Origin: Sepiola atlantica
Taxonomy: Eukaryota; Mollusca; Cephalopoda; Sepiida; Sepiolidae
NCBI GenBank assembly: GCA_963556195.1
Contig: OY744551.1
Location: forward strand, 12,094,096 to 12,158,095
Reading direction: 5' to 3'
DNA: 64,000 nt
The notes under the pieces are model-generated. The model had not been told where the DNA came from and did not search any database. It saw only the letters and a list, made by a program, of their open reading frames with translations. Below, in pieces: positions 1 through 14,019 of this stretch; the stretch's first letter is position 1; each line of letters opens with the position of its first letter. A program made the position numbers and the translations under genes.

Positions 1-152
1 GAAATACAAAAACAAACTGTGGACGATATAAGAGAAGAATTTAAAACAAGAAATCCATAGTTTATATGTATAGAAGTTAGCTATATATAATAAGTTTCAA
101 AACAAAAGAAAAAATACAAGAGGACAATATTTTCAGATTTCAAAATGGAAAA

Positions 153-158
153 TTTATT
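153..158 (-). promoter_or_regulatory. Candidate polyadenylation signal of S-crystallin gene A
   Basis: AATAAA on the minus strand (tttatt on plus), about 235 nt downstream of the TAG stop. It is the first canonical hexamer I see past the gene end. No transcript evidence. Confidence 0.5.
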
Positions 159-390
159 CTTTTAAATTGTTGATTATTTAAAATATCCACATTCGGTATA
201 AACTATTTTTCTTTTTTTTAGCAGCGTTGAAAAAACATGGAAGTTTCTCGGCCATGATTGCAGCCATTATCCAATGGAAAACATGACGAAAAAAAACAAA
301 CGATTCCAATGTTTGGATATGCATCAACCTAGGCTGTTAGCAATCAAGCTGAATCAATTACGATTTAATTGGTCAGTGCATGGGTAAAAT

Positions 391-555
391 CTACCAGTTG
401 GTGTTGGAACGCTTCTTCAGGTAGACGGAGATCTTGGGGTGGGCAGCGACACGTTTCCACATGGACATCAGTTTGGGGTAGTTGTTGAACATGGTCTGGT
501 CCTCAATCATTGGGTTCTCCAGGCAGGAATAGCACATCATATCACACAGCATCAT
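391..555 (-). CDS. S-crystallin gene A, terminal coding exon 6
   Basis: 165 nt: 54 codons plus TAG. It encodes [19 protein letters not shown]...LKKRSNTNW. The acceptor is [19 protein letters not shown] occupies the place of the conserved GST helix segment that is usually TLAD-like. This Met/Cys enrichment is typical of S-crystallins. Confidence 0.95.
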   Translation of the reverse strand: MMLCDMMCYSCLENPMIEDQTMFNNYPKLMSMWKRVAAHPKISVYLKKRSNTNW

Positions 556-3500
556 CTGCAATAGAAGGAAACTTGTATATTTCAGAGATGGGTATACTCT
601 GACGGGATAGGCCGACTTACGCTCAACAAGTCTTATAACTACAGTCCCTATTTACTTACTTCCCCGTGACGGCAGAGTTAGACAAAGGTAACTTTTAAAA
701 GTGGTGAAAATCCACCACCCCCTCAAAAAAACACTCTGCATTGAGACAAAAATAAACATTGCTTCAGTCTAGAATTTCTCCTTAACTGATCCAGGACAGA
801 AAAAAAATTAAGTGTAGGAACAAAACTTTCCTCCTCGACAAATGTTTAATTTGAATTTTGTTCCACCTTAAAATCTATGCGCTTGATCAATGTGAGCCTT
901 GCCAGTAATGGTAAATGTATCGCCGCCAGTCAGGCACAGTGCGCGCACACATCCTTGCCCTATTTTCTGAGTTCTGTCTAGACATACGTCGGGTTAAGGT
1001 TAGCTTAGAATTACAGTTAGGGTTAGGCTGCACATATATTAGAATCCACTAATGTACACCTTCCATAAAAAAAAATGATGGAAAAATAGTATGTTTCACC
1101 AGTGTTCGCACTAGCTATTTATCAAGATATATAACCAAAATATTCATTTAAAATCATAGAATTATGTTAATAGTTTAAATTATGATTATTATTACCATTT
1201 CTGATGACCTAAAGAAAATAAAACACCCGCCGTTAACTTTTTTATAGAGTGAAGTATTTCTTTCTTAATTAATTTCAGGCGCTGGGATAAGATCTAGGTG
1301 GTCGTCTGATTTGCTATTTGCTTCCATCGTTTTCTCTTATGACTTCCTGGTGATACCAGATCAGGCTGCCCTGTGGCTCCCTGAGACGAAATTCATCTAC
1401 ATTGACGTTTTTTGTTTGTTTGTTTTTTTTTGTTTTTTTTTGTAAAACTTAATTATGTTCTACAAAACCCAAAACAAAAACAACAGCCCTCTCCCTTTCT
1501 CCCTCCCCTTTTTTATTTTATTTTTAGAACTTGAAGCATAAATCTTTTACTATAATGACCAGATTCGGCATTATATAACCCAAAAAGGGTTGATATGCCG
1601 TAAAACAAAACTACCAAACCAAAAACGATGATTAAACATTTGAAGATATAAAGAACTTGAAGCATAAAAACTTTTACTATAATGACCAGATTCGGCATTA
1701 AATAACCCAAAAAGGGTTGATATGCCGTAAAACAAAACTACCAAACCTCTTATGACTTCAAATAGGAAAATGTGGTTTGCAATCATGCGCGTGTGCGAAC
1801 ACGCCTTTGACTTACTTTGGTAAGTCCTGTCTAGACATAAGTCAAGTTATGGTTAAGTTATAGCTAAAGGTTAGGGTTAGAGTTAGGATAAGGGTTATAA
1901 TTATGCTGTACAAAATTCAGAACAAACACCACTGTGAAACGCCTCACGGAATGGTTGACAGCTATCTGTGTGGATTAATGTGGTAGCATCATCCCAAGAA
2001 AAGTTGTTACAAATCTTTATATTTATAATTTGTGACAACTACTCTTGTGTTTGCGTGTGTGTTTCTCGCATCTACGTAACTAATATATTATCATTTTTTT
2101 ATATACTGTTAATCGATTATTAAATAAAATAAAACTGCAATAACAGAAAATAAACCGATTTTTTAAATATATTTTACTTAACAAACAATTTAACTACAAA
2201 ATTAAATCCACTGGAATGCATTTCGATTTTTTCGTAAACAGGTCAGTCATTTTAATATGTTTTTAATGGTATAAAACAATGAATTACAGACCCTTTCGAA
2301 ATTACTTTAACTAAGAGTAGTTATAGTTTTATAACAAATTGATTCAATTATTTATTTACTGATCCAACGATACCGAAATAATTACTGCATGACCCACAAA
2401 AATGCTACCCATGAAATCGTAAATAACATTCACGATCTCTTCTGCAATCTAACCATATTTAAGACAAATAATCTTCAATCTATTCCTGACTTGTCCACCA
2501 AGTTTCAGTCATGAATGCCCAACAGTCTTTGTTTCATCACCATTCGATGATTTGCTCCAAATGTGCAGCTATGCGTTTCTCAATACTGAGCACTACCTAA
2601 GAAATTTTTGGCAGATGAAGTTGAAGAGGTGACGTTGTGAGGGATGAACAATGGTTTCTTGTGGCAGCTTCCCGCACTTTAAATGACTCATTGGGATGGC
2701 AGCATGGTACACGTGATCGGCTCATCAGTAGATGTGATTCTGAATGAGCTTCACATTCACCGGACCTTAAACCGCCTAGACTTTTATTTTTAAAGTTGTC
2801 AAAAGAAATAATATCCTGAAATAAAAAAGGCCATCAGAAGGCAGTGCCAAGAGAGGAGTGGGTTCAGAGTTATTAAAAATTATTCAATGATATGCGGGGG
2901 ACATTTTGATGATCATCAGTAGCGAGTGTAATCCTGAATGGAATCGGTGATACAATTCACAATACTTTCTGCAATCGAATCATATTTGATACAAATAAAC
3001 TTCAGTCTTTGCCTGACTTGTCCACCAGGTTTCAGTCATGAATGTCCAACAGTCTTTGTTTTATTGCCGTTCACGCTGGAGGAGTGGGCACTTTGATAAT
3101 CGTCTCATCAGTAAGAAGTGTGAATCTGAATAGAATCGTTAATCAAATTCACAATACTTTCTGCAATGCAACCATATTTGATACTTCAGTCTTTGCCTGA
3201 CTTGTCCACCAGGTTTCAGTCAAGAATGTCCAACAGTCTGTGTTTTATTGCCGTTCAGTATAAATCACCCTTGGATACGACGAACAAAATTGTCAATAAC
3301 TCCCTGACATATTCCGCTCTTGGCACTTCCCTGATTTGTGCTATGATGGCCGTTTCAGTTCAATAATAATCTGGGACTGTTGGGATGGACATATTCTTTG
3401 AGACAACCCCACATAGAAAATATGAATGGGGTTACGGTCCGGGTGTGTGAAACCAATTCAGGATCATATCTCCTACGAATGAGACGATCACCAAAGTGTC

Positions 3501-4665
3501 CCTACTAATAATTGGATAAAACAAAGACTTTTAGACATTTATGACAGGAAATTGGTTCACAGATTGAAGTTTATATGTACAAAATATGGATGGATTGAAA
3601 AAATAATTATGTATTTTAATAATGATTTCATAAGGGCGGGGGAAACTTTAGTGGGTAGGAGTCACCCTGAATTACAATATATCATAAGATGATTTTAAAG
3701 AGCCCAGTGCTGTTATGTTTCTAGTTATAATATAATTATAGGCTAGAGTAAGCATAAGATCAGTGTAGTGGACAATTTTATTAGACGTTAACAAACCAGA
3801 GTAATGATTACGTAACAGGATATGACGTTATTAGAGGAAGTACGTGGAAGAGAAGAGTGGTCAATTCTGCTTCCTTTTTAGGTTTACGACGTCAAAGTAA
3901 ACACACGTTTTCTTTAGGTCAACCATTCCTACGGAAATAGGGCGGGATATCACAGCCCATCTAGATGTAAATTTCATAGTTAAGAAACATATTTGCGTAC
4001 CTGATCACCCAGGAAGAATTGGTTTCCGCCGTTACGCATTTCCAGGGTTCTTTCCAAGAAGGGGAGGATCCTGCGACAGGTTTCCAAGTACCTGTGGTGC
4101 AGAATAGGCTGAAAAAGAAGAAAGCATCCAAGAATTATATTTTAGAATAGAACGTTATATTTTGATACATACGGATGCGCAGAAGAATAAATATCATAAA
4201 CTTGTTCTTATTGTTGAATTAACGTGGATTTTAAGGTTTTAAATTACTAATAAGAAAAAAAATGTGTCCCGTTGACTCACTCATTAATTTTAGGTTAGAT
4301 TGTTTGAATCAGTACAAACAAAACGAAACAACACCACAAGGATCAAAGTGTAGTATCGGTTGCGATGGATACTGCACCCCCTGTCCTGTGCAGTTCTAGG
4401 AGGTCCACCCTCCCAGGCTTTGCCTCCCCTCTTTGGGGAGGAGTAAGTTTATTGCTTACTGCCTGATGCGCGCCCATCGGGGAATGGCGACGGGGCTTCC
4501 CAGGCAATTTTTAATGGCCAGTGCTTACCTTCTCGAGCGCTGGCTTTTCAAGTCCCACTTTCCCGACCTTGGGTCACATCTTACCTTGTGGGAGTAAGAT
4601 AAAACTGGCCTCATGCCTAACCTCCTGGAGAGGAGGTAAATAATACTTAACTATTAGCACAAAGA

Positions 4666-4745
<80 letters not shown>

Positions 4746-4782
4746 AATAGAGAGAGACAGAGACAGAGACAGAGACAGAGAG

Positions 4783-4830
<48 letters not shown>

Positions 4831-7800
4831 GAGCAAAAAACTACACCTTTTGCCTGTCTTTTTATTTGTTACATGTAATTCGTTTTGTCAACACCTTTTT
4901 CTCTGATTCAGACAATCTTACCTAAACTGAATTGGTCACCCAACGGGTCACATTAGTCTCGTAGATTCATATATTTTCAGTAGTCTTATTATGTGAAACA
5001 ACTTAATGTTAAACCATGGTAAACTTCATGTTAATAGTGAACTTAATGTTTAACAATGATATACTATGCTAAACAATGGTAAACGTAATGTTAAACAATG
5101 GTAAACCTAATGCAAATCAATGCTATACTATGTTAAACAATGGTAACCTTAATGTTATTCAATGGTACACTTAATGTAGAACAATGGTAAACTATTCTAA
5201 ACTATGGTGAAATTAATATTAAATAATGGTAAACATAATATTACACAATGGTAAATTTAATTATACACAATGGTACACTTAATGTGATACAATGCTATAC
5301 TATGTTAAAATGGTAAACTTAGTGTTAAACAATGGTTAACTATGTAAACTATGGTAGGCTTTCTGTTAAATAATTGTAAACTTAATATTAAACAATGGTA
5401 AATCTAATGTTAAACAATCGAAAACTATGTTAAGCAGTGGTAAACTTAATGTTAAACAATGGTTAACTATGTTAAACAATGGTAAACTTAACGTTAAGCA
5501 ATGGTACATTTGATGATACACAATGGTAAGCTTAATGTTAAACTTAATGGTGAATTTTATGCTTAACAATGGTAAATCTAATGTTAAACAATGGTAAACT
5601 AAGTTAAATAAGAATAAATTTCACGTGAAACGATGGTTAACTTTATGTTTAACAATACTAAACGTAATGTTAAACAACGGTAAACTTAATGGATAAACAA
5701 ATGGTAAATAATACTTACTGCCATGTTGCTGGCCTTCATTTCAGACTCGTTACCCTGGAAGAACAAAATATATTGAATAATCGTTATTTTTAAAATAAAA
5801 AAGAATAAAAAATCGATTGCTTCGTTAATAATTTAACTTTCAAAATCCTATTTCAAAAAAAGTAAAAATTTAGGAAAAATCGAACAGTCTGCGTTTCGTC
5901 ATCCTTTTAAAGACATTCACGACGAAGAATCGTTTCTCTACCGCAACTACAAACAGCTTTCTTTAGTTTCTCTGTGCACGTGACATCAGGCAGAATTTCC
6001 ATGAACATAGTTTCTTTCCAGGTATTTTCCATCTGTAGTACAGTCTACCACGAGACTCGGTCCCTAAAGACTGGAACTTTGTCGTTTTTAAATGTAAAGT
6101 GAACAACAACATGTCATAAACTTTCCTCATAAGCAATCAACTTTTATTCATTCCATTTATTATTTTCAATTCTCTCAAAATATGCATCATCGTTCAAGTG
6201 ACTATTCATCCATGTGACTATATATCCGTGTGATAGCAAAGCTCGGCGCTTTGCAGTACCAGCTGATATTCCGAGCTTAGCCGTTTAGAACTTCGTCGTA
6301 TCGATACGCACCATAAACTGGTATCGTCTTGGCCTTCGGGGCTTGATTTACGCCGGTCTATGGGTCTGTCCTGTGCAGTTCTAGGAGGTCCACCCTCCCA
6401 GGCTTTGCCTCCCCTCTTTGGGGAGGAGTAAGTTTATTGCTTACTGTCTGAGGCGCCCCTACCGGGGAATGCCGACGGGGCTGCCCAGGCAATTTTTAAA
6501 TGGCCAGAGTGCTCACCTCTCGGGCACTGGCTTTTCAAACCCCACTTTCCGACCCGAGCTTGGGTCACATCTTACTTGTGGGAGTAAGATAAACCTGGCC
6601 TTGTGCCTAACCTCCTGGGGAGGTAAATAAAAAACTTCACCTGACATCTAGACCCCCGCCCCAACTCGCCTGATTGCAACCCTCTCGACTTCTTTGTCAA
6701 ATATCAAGAAATTCTTTATTTTTAGTGGAGAATCACACTTTCGGTGTTTGTTACTGGAGGTGATTTTATACTACTCCATTTGTTGCCTCGGAGTCTTCGG
6801 CTGAACACCGATAGCTACCGCCGCATTCTGAGCGTAGTAGTGAAACTCCGGATCAAGCAGATAACTGCTGGTAGGCCTACTAATGACAACAACACTTAGC
6901 ACATTGCAATATCAGCCGGAGAACCCACCTCACCTGACAACTGGTCTCCCAGATTGCCTGACGGCAACACCCTCTATTTCTTTGTCAAATGTTAAAACTT
7001 TCTAATTTTTAACCAAACAACACATTTTCGGAGTTCGTCGCTAAAGATGACGTCATGGCACCAACTTCTTTCATGAGGTTTTTTCCCTGACAACCGGTGG
7101 CTAGAACTTTGTTCAGAGCGAGGTAGTGGAATCATGGATTGACGAGGTAGCACCGTTCCATAGCAACTGGAAGACCAAAGCCTGACTGTCAGAGAACTTC
7201 CTCAACCAAACTTTATCTTACATTAGCCTCTAAGCTCATCTGATTGCAATCGTTTAACATTCTTCGTGTACGATTGGGTGGAACAAGACACCACCACAAC
7301 CAGCTGTAACTCGAAAGACATGTTAATGATTAGGATCAGCGCAGTCTTTAGGGGCCTTAGTCGGGGGTCAAAGACGAAAGCCTGTAGCCAGTTTTACAGC
7401 TGCCTTGAGAATGTCATCAAAGTAAAAAATCATTGAGTGAAATCGACAGAACAAGTCATGAAGACAAACTAACGAAATCTAACGAAAACTAACGAAATCT
7501 AACGAAAACTAACGAAAACTAAAAAAAAAAATTCTGTATTTCTTCATAGACACTCCTTTCGTCTTGAGGTGAGGATTGATCATATATGTATTTGGACCAT
7601 TCGGGCCATTGCTCTCATCTTGTCCGAACAATCTCAATAATACATATGATTAATCCGCATCTCAAAATCACCGAGTGAAATCTCCAGAACAGATCATGAA
7701 GACAAACTGACCAAATCTAAAAAAAAAAAATCCGTATTTCATCATAGACAATCATCTCGCGTGCCCTCTATTATCAAAATAGAAATATTATTTTCCTATC

Positions 7801-10800
7801 AAATTAAAAAAAAAATGTTTTGAGGTGAGGATTGATAATATGTATTTGAACCGTTTGGATCATTGTTCGAAAAATCTCAATAATACATATTATCAATTCT
7901 CATCTCAAAAACAAAAATACAAAAAATTAATACCAAATCAGTACGGACCTGAGTTAATACATAAATGGAAACTAAGCCCCCCTCTTTACCGTCTCGTAAG
8001 TACATCACAGATTTTACCATCATAACGACGATGGTGCGTGCGGAAAAAGAACATGAACAATTTTCCAATATTCACAAATAACAACCATTGGCAAAATATG
8101 GCTGGAGAAGGTCGGAGGTTATAATCGGCCGAAACGTTGTGAGAATAACACCCAAGATGAGCGCAATAGTCTGAGCAATCCGAATAATACATATTACTTT
8201 CCTGTCGGATTTAACATATTACACCATTTCAGATATTTTTGTTACTTTTATTTACCTCAAAATAGGCATAATATCACTTAGCGTATGTAGCTACTGTGAT
8301 AAGGGTCAAATTTGTAAAGGACAATTCGAATTGAAAGTTTTGCAGCGAGATGTTTGTTCACATTACATTTAAATTGCTTTGTTCTTATTATATTGAAAAG
8401 TAACTATCAATTTTCCCCATTCTATAACAGACTGAAAGTCATTTTCTCAGGATAAATTGATAAGTTGAATAGGAAATTAAAATTACTAAACACCACCTTT
8501 CAAAAAGTATTGTAATATTTATACAGTTCTTTATTTTATTTCAAAGGGATTTTAGGGGACATAATATTAGCACAACCTCTGATTTAAAAAATGATAATAT
8601 TTCAGATTTGCATTAAAATTGATCTATAGCTATTAGACACCAATTGAGCAACATTCCCTGAATTTCAATTTCTTCTTAAGAGCTCTTTGGTTTAAGTCAT
8701 AAATTGTAGACATTTTATAGAATCGTGTGCACTAATATCGTCTTCACTCTGTGTTATTGTCATAGATGTATAATTTTCTTGTTAGATTAAAAAATACACC
8801 ATACGACAGAAATTGAAGGAATTGTTGTTAATTAAATACCAATAAAATTATTAATGGGTTAATACCGGTTATGGTTTGATAGACTTACCATGAAGCGACC
8901 ATTCTTGGCGTGGAAGTACCTCATGTAATCGTGGAGGATTTCATAGAAACAATCGCAGATGTAATCGACTCTGAACATGTCCATGTTGTTCTTGCCGTAA
9001 AAACCTGGAAGAGAGATAGATATATAGAGAGAAGCAATATAACTTACATAGTCAACCGATCACTTAATGCATATAACATATAGTCAGACCCAAATAGCAT
9101 TTAAGGTGATACATCAAACTTTACTTTTGTCGAGCCAATTTTTATTTGTTATTGTTGTACCATGTTTCTGGAAATATTATGACGTACTTTGTTACAATTT
9201 ATTTAAAACAATACATTAGCAAACGCAAAACTACTGATAATACAGAAAAAATAAAATGCATTCTGGTAGATTTAATTTCATATTTAAATGTTTTTTAAAA
9301 TATATTTTTCATATTTCGTTTTATTTTACACTATTATATGTTTTTTTATTTAAATAGGTTTATTCAATACTAAATAAAGAGAAGTCAATATGTAATTATC
9401 GAAGTTACTTTGATACGCTAAATACGCACACCCACTTGAATTTATTTCACAATTTTATTACTATAAAGATTAATTACTTTACGCAAATGGAAGAAGGACA
9501 TCTTACGTATTGAATCGAAATTACTATTTTAATGACTTACCGTGTTCTCTGGCCAAGTACCTTGCAATGGCCATGGTTTCGGGCATCTTGCTCTGGCCAT
9601 CAATGTCCAAAACTGGGACGCATGAGCTGGGCATATCTTGAAAGAAAAAAAAGTAAATGAAACATCACCGGAGATTATATGTACATATATGTTTTACATT
9701 AGTCCATTGAGAGGCGTAATTACGCGTACTCATATATGGTAAGATATTACCCCAGCAGATATGGTCTTGAAGCTGCGTATCCAGCCTATTCATTATGATT
9801 TTATACATCAACTTGCTATATATTTATGTTATCAACAGGAAAGAACACATTTATCACGGCATTATAAAATATATAACATTCTTTATTCGTTGTAAGACTA
9901 GTCCTAAAATAAAGATTTCTTTGTTAGTTTGTGAGAGTTGTGGTAAGTATGTTAGAAAGCATTCTCACAGCGTAATATCAAACAGGGTATGAACAGTTGG
10001 CTGAATTGCAGTTTGATTAGCTTCAAAAGAAGATCTGTCAGACGTGCGTCTCTGACAATATCAACTCTGCTTCTTTTATCTCCACTACGATCAGCGGTTG
10101 CGAATCCTAGTCAAAACTGCATATTCCCACGCTACACACTCTCACCAATTTATTAGCCATTAACCTTCCGTCTAGCCACGCGCATCGATTTCCGTAATCT
10201 ACAACCTTCCAGGATCATTAATCCTTTTGGTTGTCTTTGAATGCCCTCAATTACATTCAATATATTAAAATAAAAAACTGACAATTATGGTTGAATACTC
10301 GATATTACATATATTACAAGCTCTAACAAATTAAATGCATTTCTATGTATCGATCCATGTGACACAATGAGGCGTTTGCTGGTGAAAATATTCATAATGA
10401 TCATATATATAAAATCGGTATGAAGTTAAGCTATTGACAGTGAAGAACAAATTAATCACAGCCGCATAAAAAATATAGAATTTCTTTTTTCGTTGTCAGA
10501 CATGTCCTAAAATGTTCTTTCTTACTTTGGATTCGAATTATGTAAAGGGTTCGAGATGCAGATGTGGAGCTTCCATTGACAATCTTTATGCATAAACGCT
10601 CTTGTTGTCGTATTGGAACTCGCTTTCTAATACATGTAGCAATAGACGATGTCATCAGAAGAGGTCTGGGTACTGTGTAGATTGCTTCCCAAATAGGAAC
10701 TAGTAGTTCTCGAACGTAGTTATGGAAAAAAAAAACTTAACAGAATTACTTGCTGATTTTGAACAGTCAACTATGGAGACATACTTTAGCAGTTTGATCA

Positions 10801-11577
10801 CGACTGCAAAATAATCAGGCTCTGTTGCTCGACAAACAGAAACACATAAAATAAATGAATGCTCAACTATTACGGACTTATTTATTTTAAACAAACATCA
10901 GTAATTTTTTCGGAATTTTAAAGATGACGACTGACAATTTCTATTATTACGATTATTCGGACTACTTTTTTCATCTGGGATGTTATTCTTACAACGTTTC
11001 GGCAGATGTAACCTCCCTTCTTCTCCTGGCGCGTCTTATCAAACCCGGCAATCTTTATGTCAAAATCGTAGCCAGGACCCGTGGCGAAGCGAATCAAAGT
11101 ACTAAGTAATAATCAGTTCTAAGTGACAGTTTTCTAGAGGTTAAGGGTTCAATCCTCATTGTGGGCGATACTAAGGACACAATTACGAATTATTTAAGAT
11201 TTCTTCTACCCAGTCATGGCTGACGGAACGAGAGGAAACTACCCCCGTCAATTAAATAAAGGATTCCGTTCGAAATTGTCTAAAGATTCCCGAGTTCGAC
11301 ATAAAGAGTCTCGAGTTCGAAACAAAGAGTCTCGAGTTCGACATAACCTGAAAAATGTCGGAGCTTACATCGGCGAGAATTACTTTGCAAGTCTGACTTT
11401 CAAAATGAGAATACTAGTCCGAATAATACAAATAATACAAATAATACAAATGATCAATCCTCATCTCAAAGGATGCACCTGAGGAAAGTCAGAGGTTTCA
11501 TCGGCTGAAACGTTGTACGAATAACACCAATGATGAGAATTGTGGTCTGAATAGTAGAAATAATACAAATGATTAAG

Positions 11578-11632
<55 letters not shown>

Positions 11633-11881
11633 AGACGTTTTTTTAAAGACGTGACAAACTCCTGCAAGATTTGAGCTTCAGAATTGAATGACTCTCAACG
11701 ATTGCATATAAAAAATATTAATAAGATGTAATTTGAAGAGAATCTAAAATTATATATCGATTTAAAGCAAAACGAGATGTAGGGTTGCAGAGTTAGAAAA
11801 ATACTACTACTACGACTACTACGACTACTACGACTACTACTAGAAGTACTACTACTAATACTACTACTACTGCTACTAGGT

Positions 11882-11926
<45 letters not shown>

Positions 11927-12305
11927 ATAATAATAATGATAATAATAACCTTCCTCTAAATAAAACGCACACAATGTGATGGCACCGGCCTCAGCTGATA
12001 CAGCACAAAATAGTCATGAAACGTCATGGAGGTGGAAAGACTGGGGAAAAAAGCACTAACCACACCTCCACTGGAAGGGTGCAGATTGGCGGGGTTTATT
12101 GCCATCCAAATCCTAGAGAATTTCGATAGTCGTTGTTAGTTATTAATCAATGGTAAGCGGCAGTTGCGATAACGCAAAGTCATTTGCAACAGTTATCGAA
12201 AGTATTGGAGAGCATTTGAAATCTGCGGATACTTTTTGCCACTCAGACTTCACGGTACACTACCGCTAATTATCAGTAGGCAATCACTGATGATGACCTG
12301 TGCGA

Positions 12306-12351
<46 letters not shown>

Positions 12352-12354
12352 TTA

Positions 12355-12415
<61 letters not shown>

Positions 12416-13948
12416 TGTTAAAGCAATTGGTATGGCAAGAGAGATGGGGTTGTTAAACGAGTGGGCTAATACAATCTAGGTTAAGATTGGAATGTAGTTC
12501 TTAGTGCGCGTTTTGACAAATCGCGTGTTATGAGTCGAATTGAAAAATAAATATTTTTCTTTCATTAATTAAAGAAGGAATGCGTGAAAACGGAAACAAT
12601 TTTGATAAATACTATCAGCGATCGGAAAACGAGCAGGCAAAGATTGTCACCAAGTAGCGAGAACGTTTTGTGCGTTGCTCCACAGTGGAGCTCCAGCAGG
12701 GAGTTCCACAATATATAAACAAATAATAATAAATGTGAATAAGATAATGTCGACATAAATAAACAATAAAATTAAACAACCTGAAATACTTTGTGTATCG
12801 AATCTCTTTCTCAAAATGCATTTCAGCGAACGAAACAAGTAAATGCTACTCTTCAGTTTTATGTAACGTGAGATCTTCAACGAAGTTAATGGAGTCCGGA
12901 CACATTACAATAAGAAGCAAGGACACGTATTGATGGACTATATAGACTTTCATATTTGGTGCTACAAAAGCACATAGGTTCCAAAACGTCACAGAGTAGG
13001 TAATTTACCTTATGACGCGGAAGTTAGGCATAAGGTCAGGCGGAGTTTTGAAAAGCCAGCAAACTAGGCGAAGTGCACGATCGTCTAGAAAAATGCCTGA
13101 GCAGCCTCGTCGGTATTTCCCAGTAGGGACGCCTCAGGCGATTAGCAATAAACTAAGCCCTTCTCAAAAGAGAAAGACTGATGAATGGCCCTCATAGAGC
13201 GGAACAAAAGCCATGGGTCAATATTAAGATGGGTATACGTTAATACTAGATATGTTATATTGACTGGTTTTTTTCTTTTAAAACTTTCATTCGAGCAAGT
13301 TCTTTCTATTCGACATTTTAAATGCTTTAAAATTACTTCAAAAAGCAAGAGTCACGCTATACTAAACAAATAGGCGACGTTTCAAAATCTGTAAAATTAT
13401 ACGCTTGTAACTTCATTTAAATGTGCGGTATACCCGTTCGCGCTCATTTTGAAAAACGATCGACAAAGATGAAAGGCAAAATGTGATTGAGTAGTATCTG
13501 GTGTTGATTGATGTATAAATGTATACCTTATCTATTTAAAAACTAATTGTTCCAAAATCGAATATAACGTTATAAATAGTATTATTGCGTTATAAAAAAA
13601 TATTGATACTGCCTGGCCTTCGGGCTATGATTAAATTCTTCTATCTGTACTCTCTACAGTCAGGCGATATGCAATAAATAAAATTTTACACAGAAAATGT
13701 GGGAGATAATGAAGGATATTGTTCCTATTTGCTTGTAGTGATGGTTACAGAGAGTTGCTATGACGAACTCAGAAAAAATACCTGGCAACCCATTACCTCT
13801 GTACTTTAAGGCCACATCACAGATAAAAAAATATATATTTATTTATATATATATATTGTTACGGTAATCTTTTTATTGCCTTACTACATGGACTCTTCCA
13901 GACATTATGAATAGTGATGATGGTGGTAACAGAGAAAGAGAGATATAT

Positions 13949-14019
<71 letters not shown>

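Larger units (their letters stand above)
5755..8888 (-). other. Intron 3 of gene A, upstream part alignable to gene B intron 3
   Basis: From the donor at 8888 down to about 7370 the sequence matches gene B 36496-37790 in inverse orientation. Shared parts include the block around the aagaagaaattgaaattcag segment, a fold-back repeat and the tail of a fossil transposase. Gene A has an extra internal duplication at about 7440-7720. Short ORFs conserved between the copies arise from this shared non-coding sequence and are not genes. Confidence 0.8.

Noticed and set aside
7825..8192. Overlapping 63-68 codon ORFs on both strands, with similar ORFs in gene B intron 3 (37290-37481)
   Set aside because: Similarity comes from shared intron and repeat sequence of the duplicated genes; both strands are equally open and no domain or codon bias is seen.
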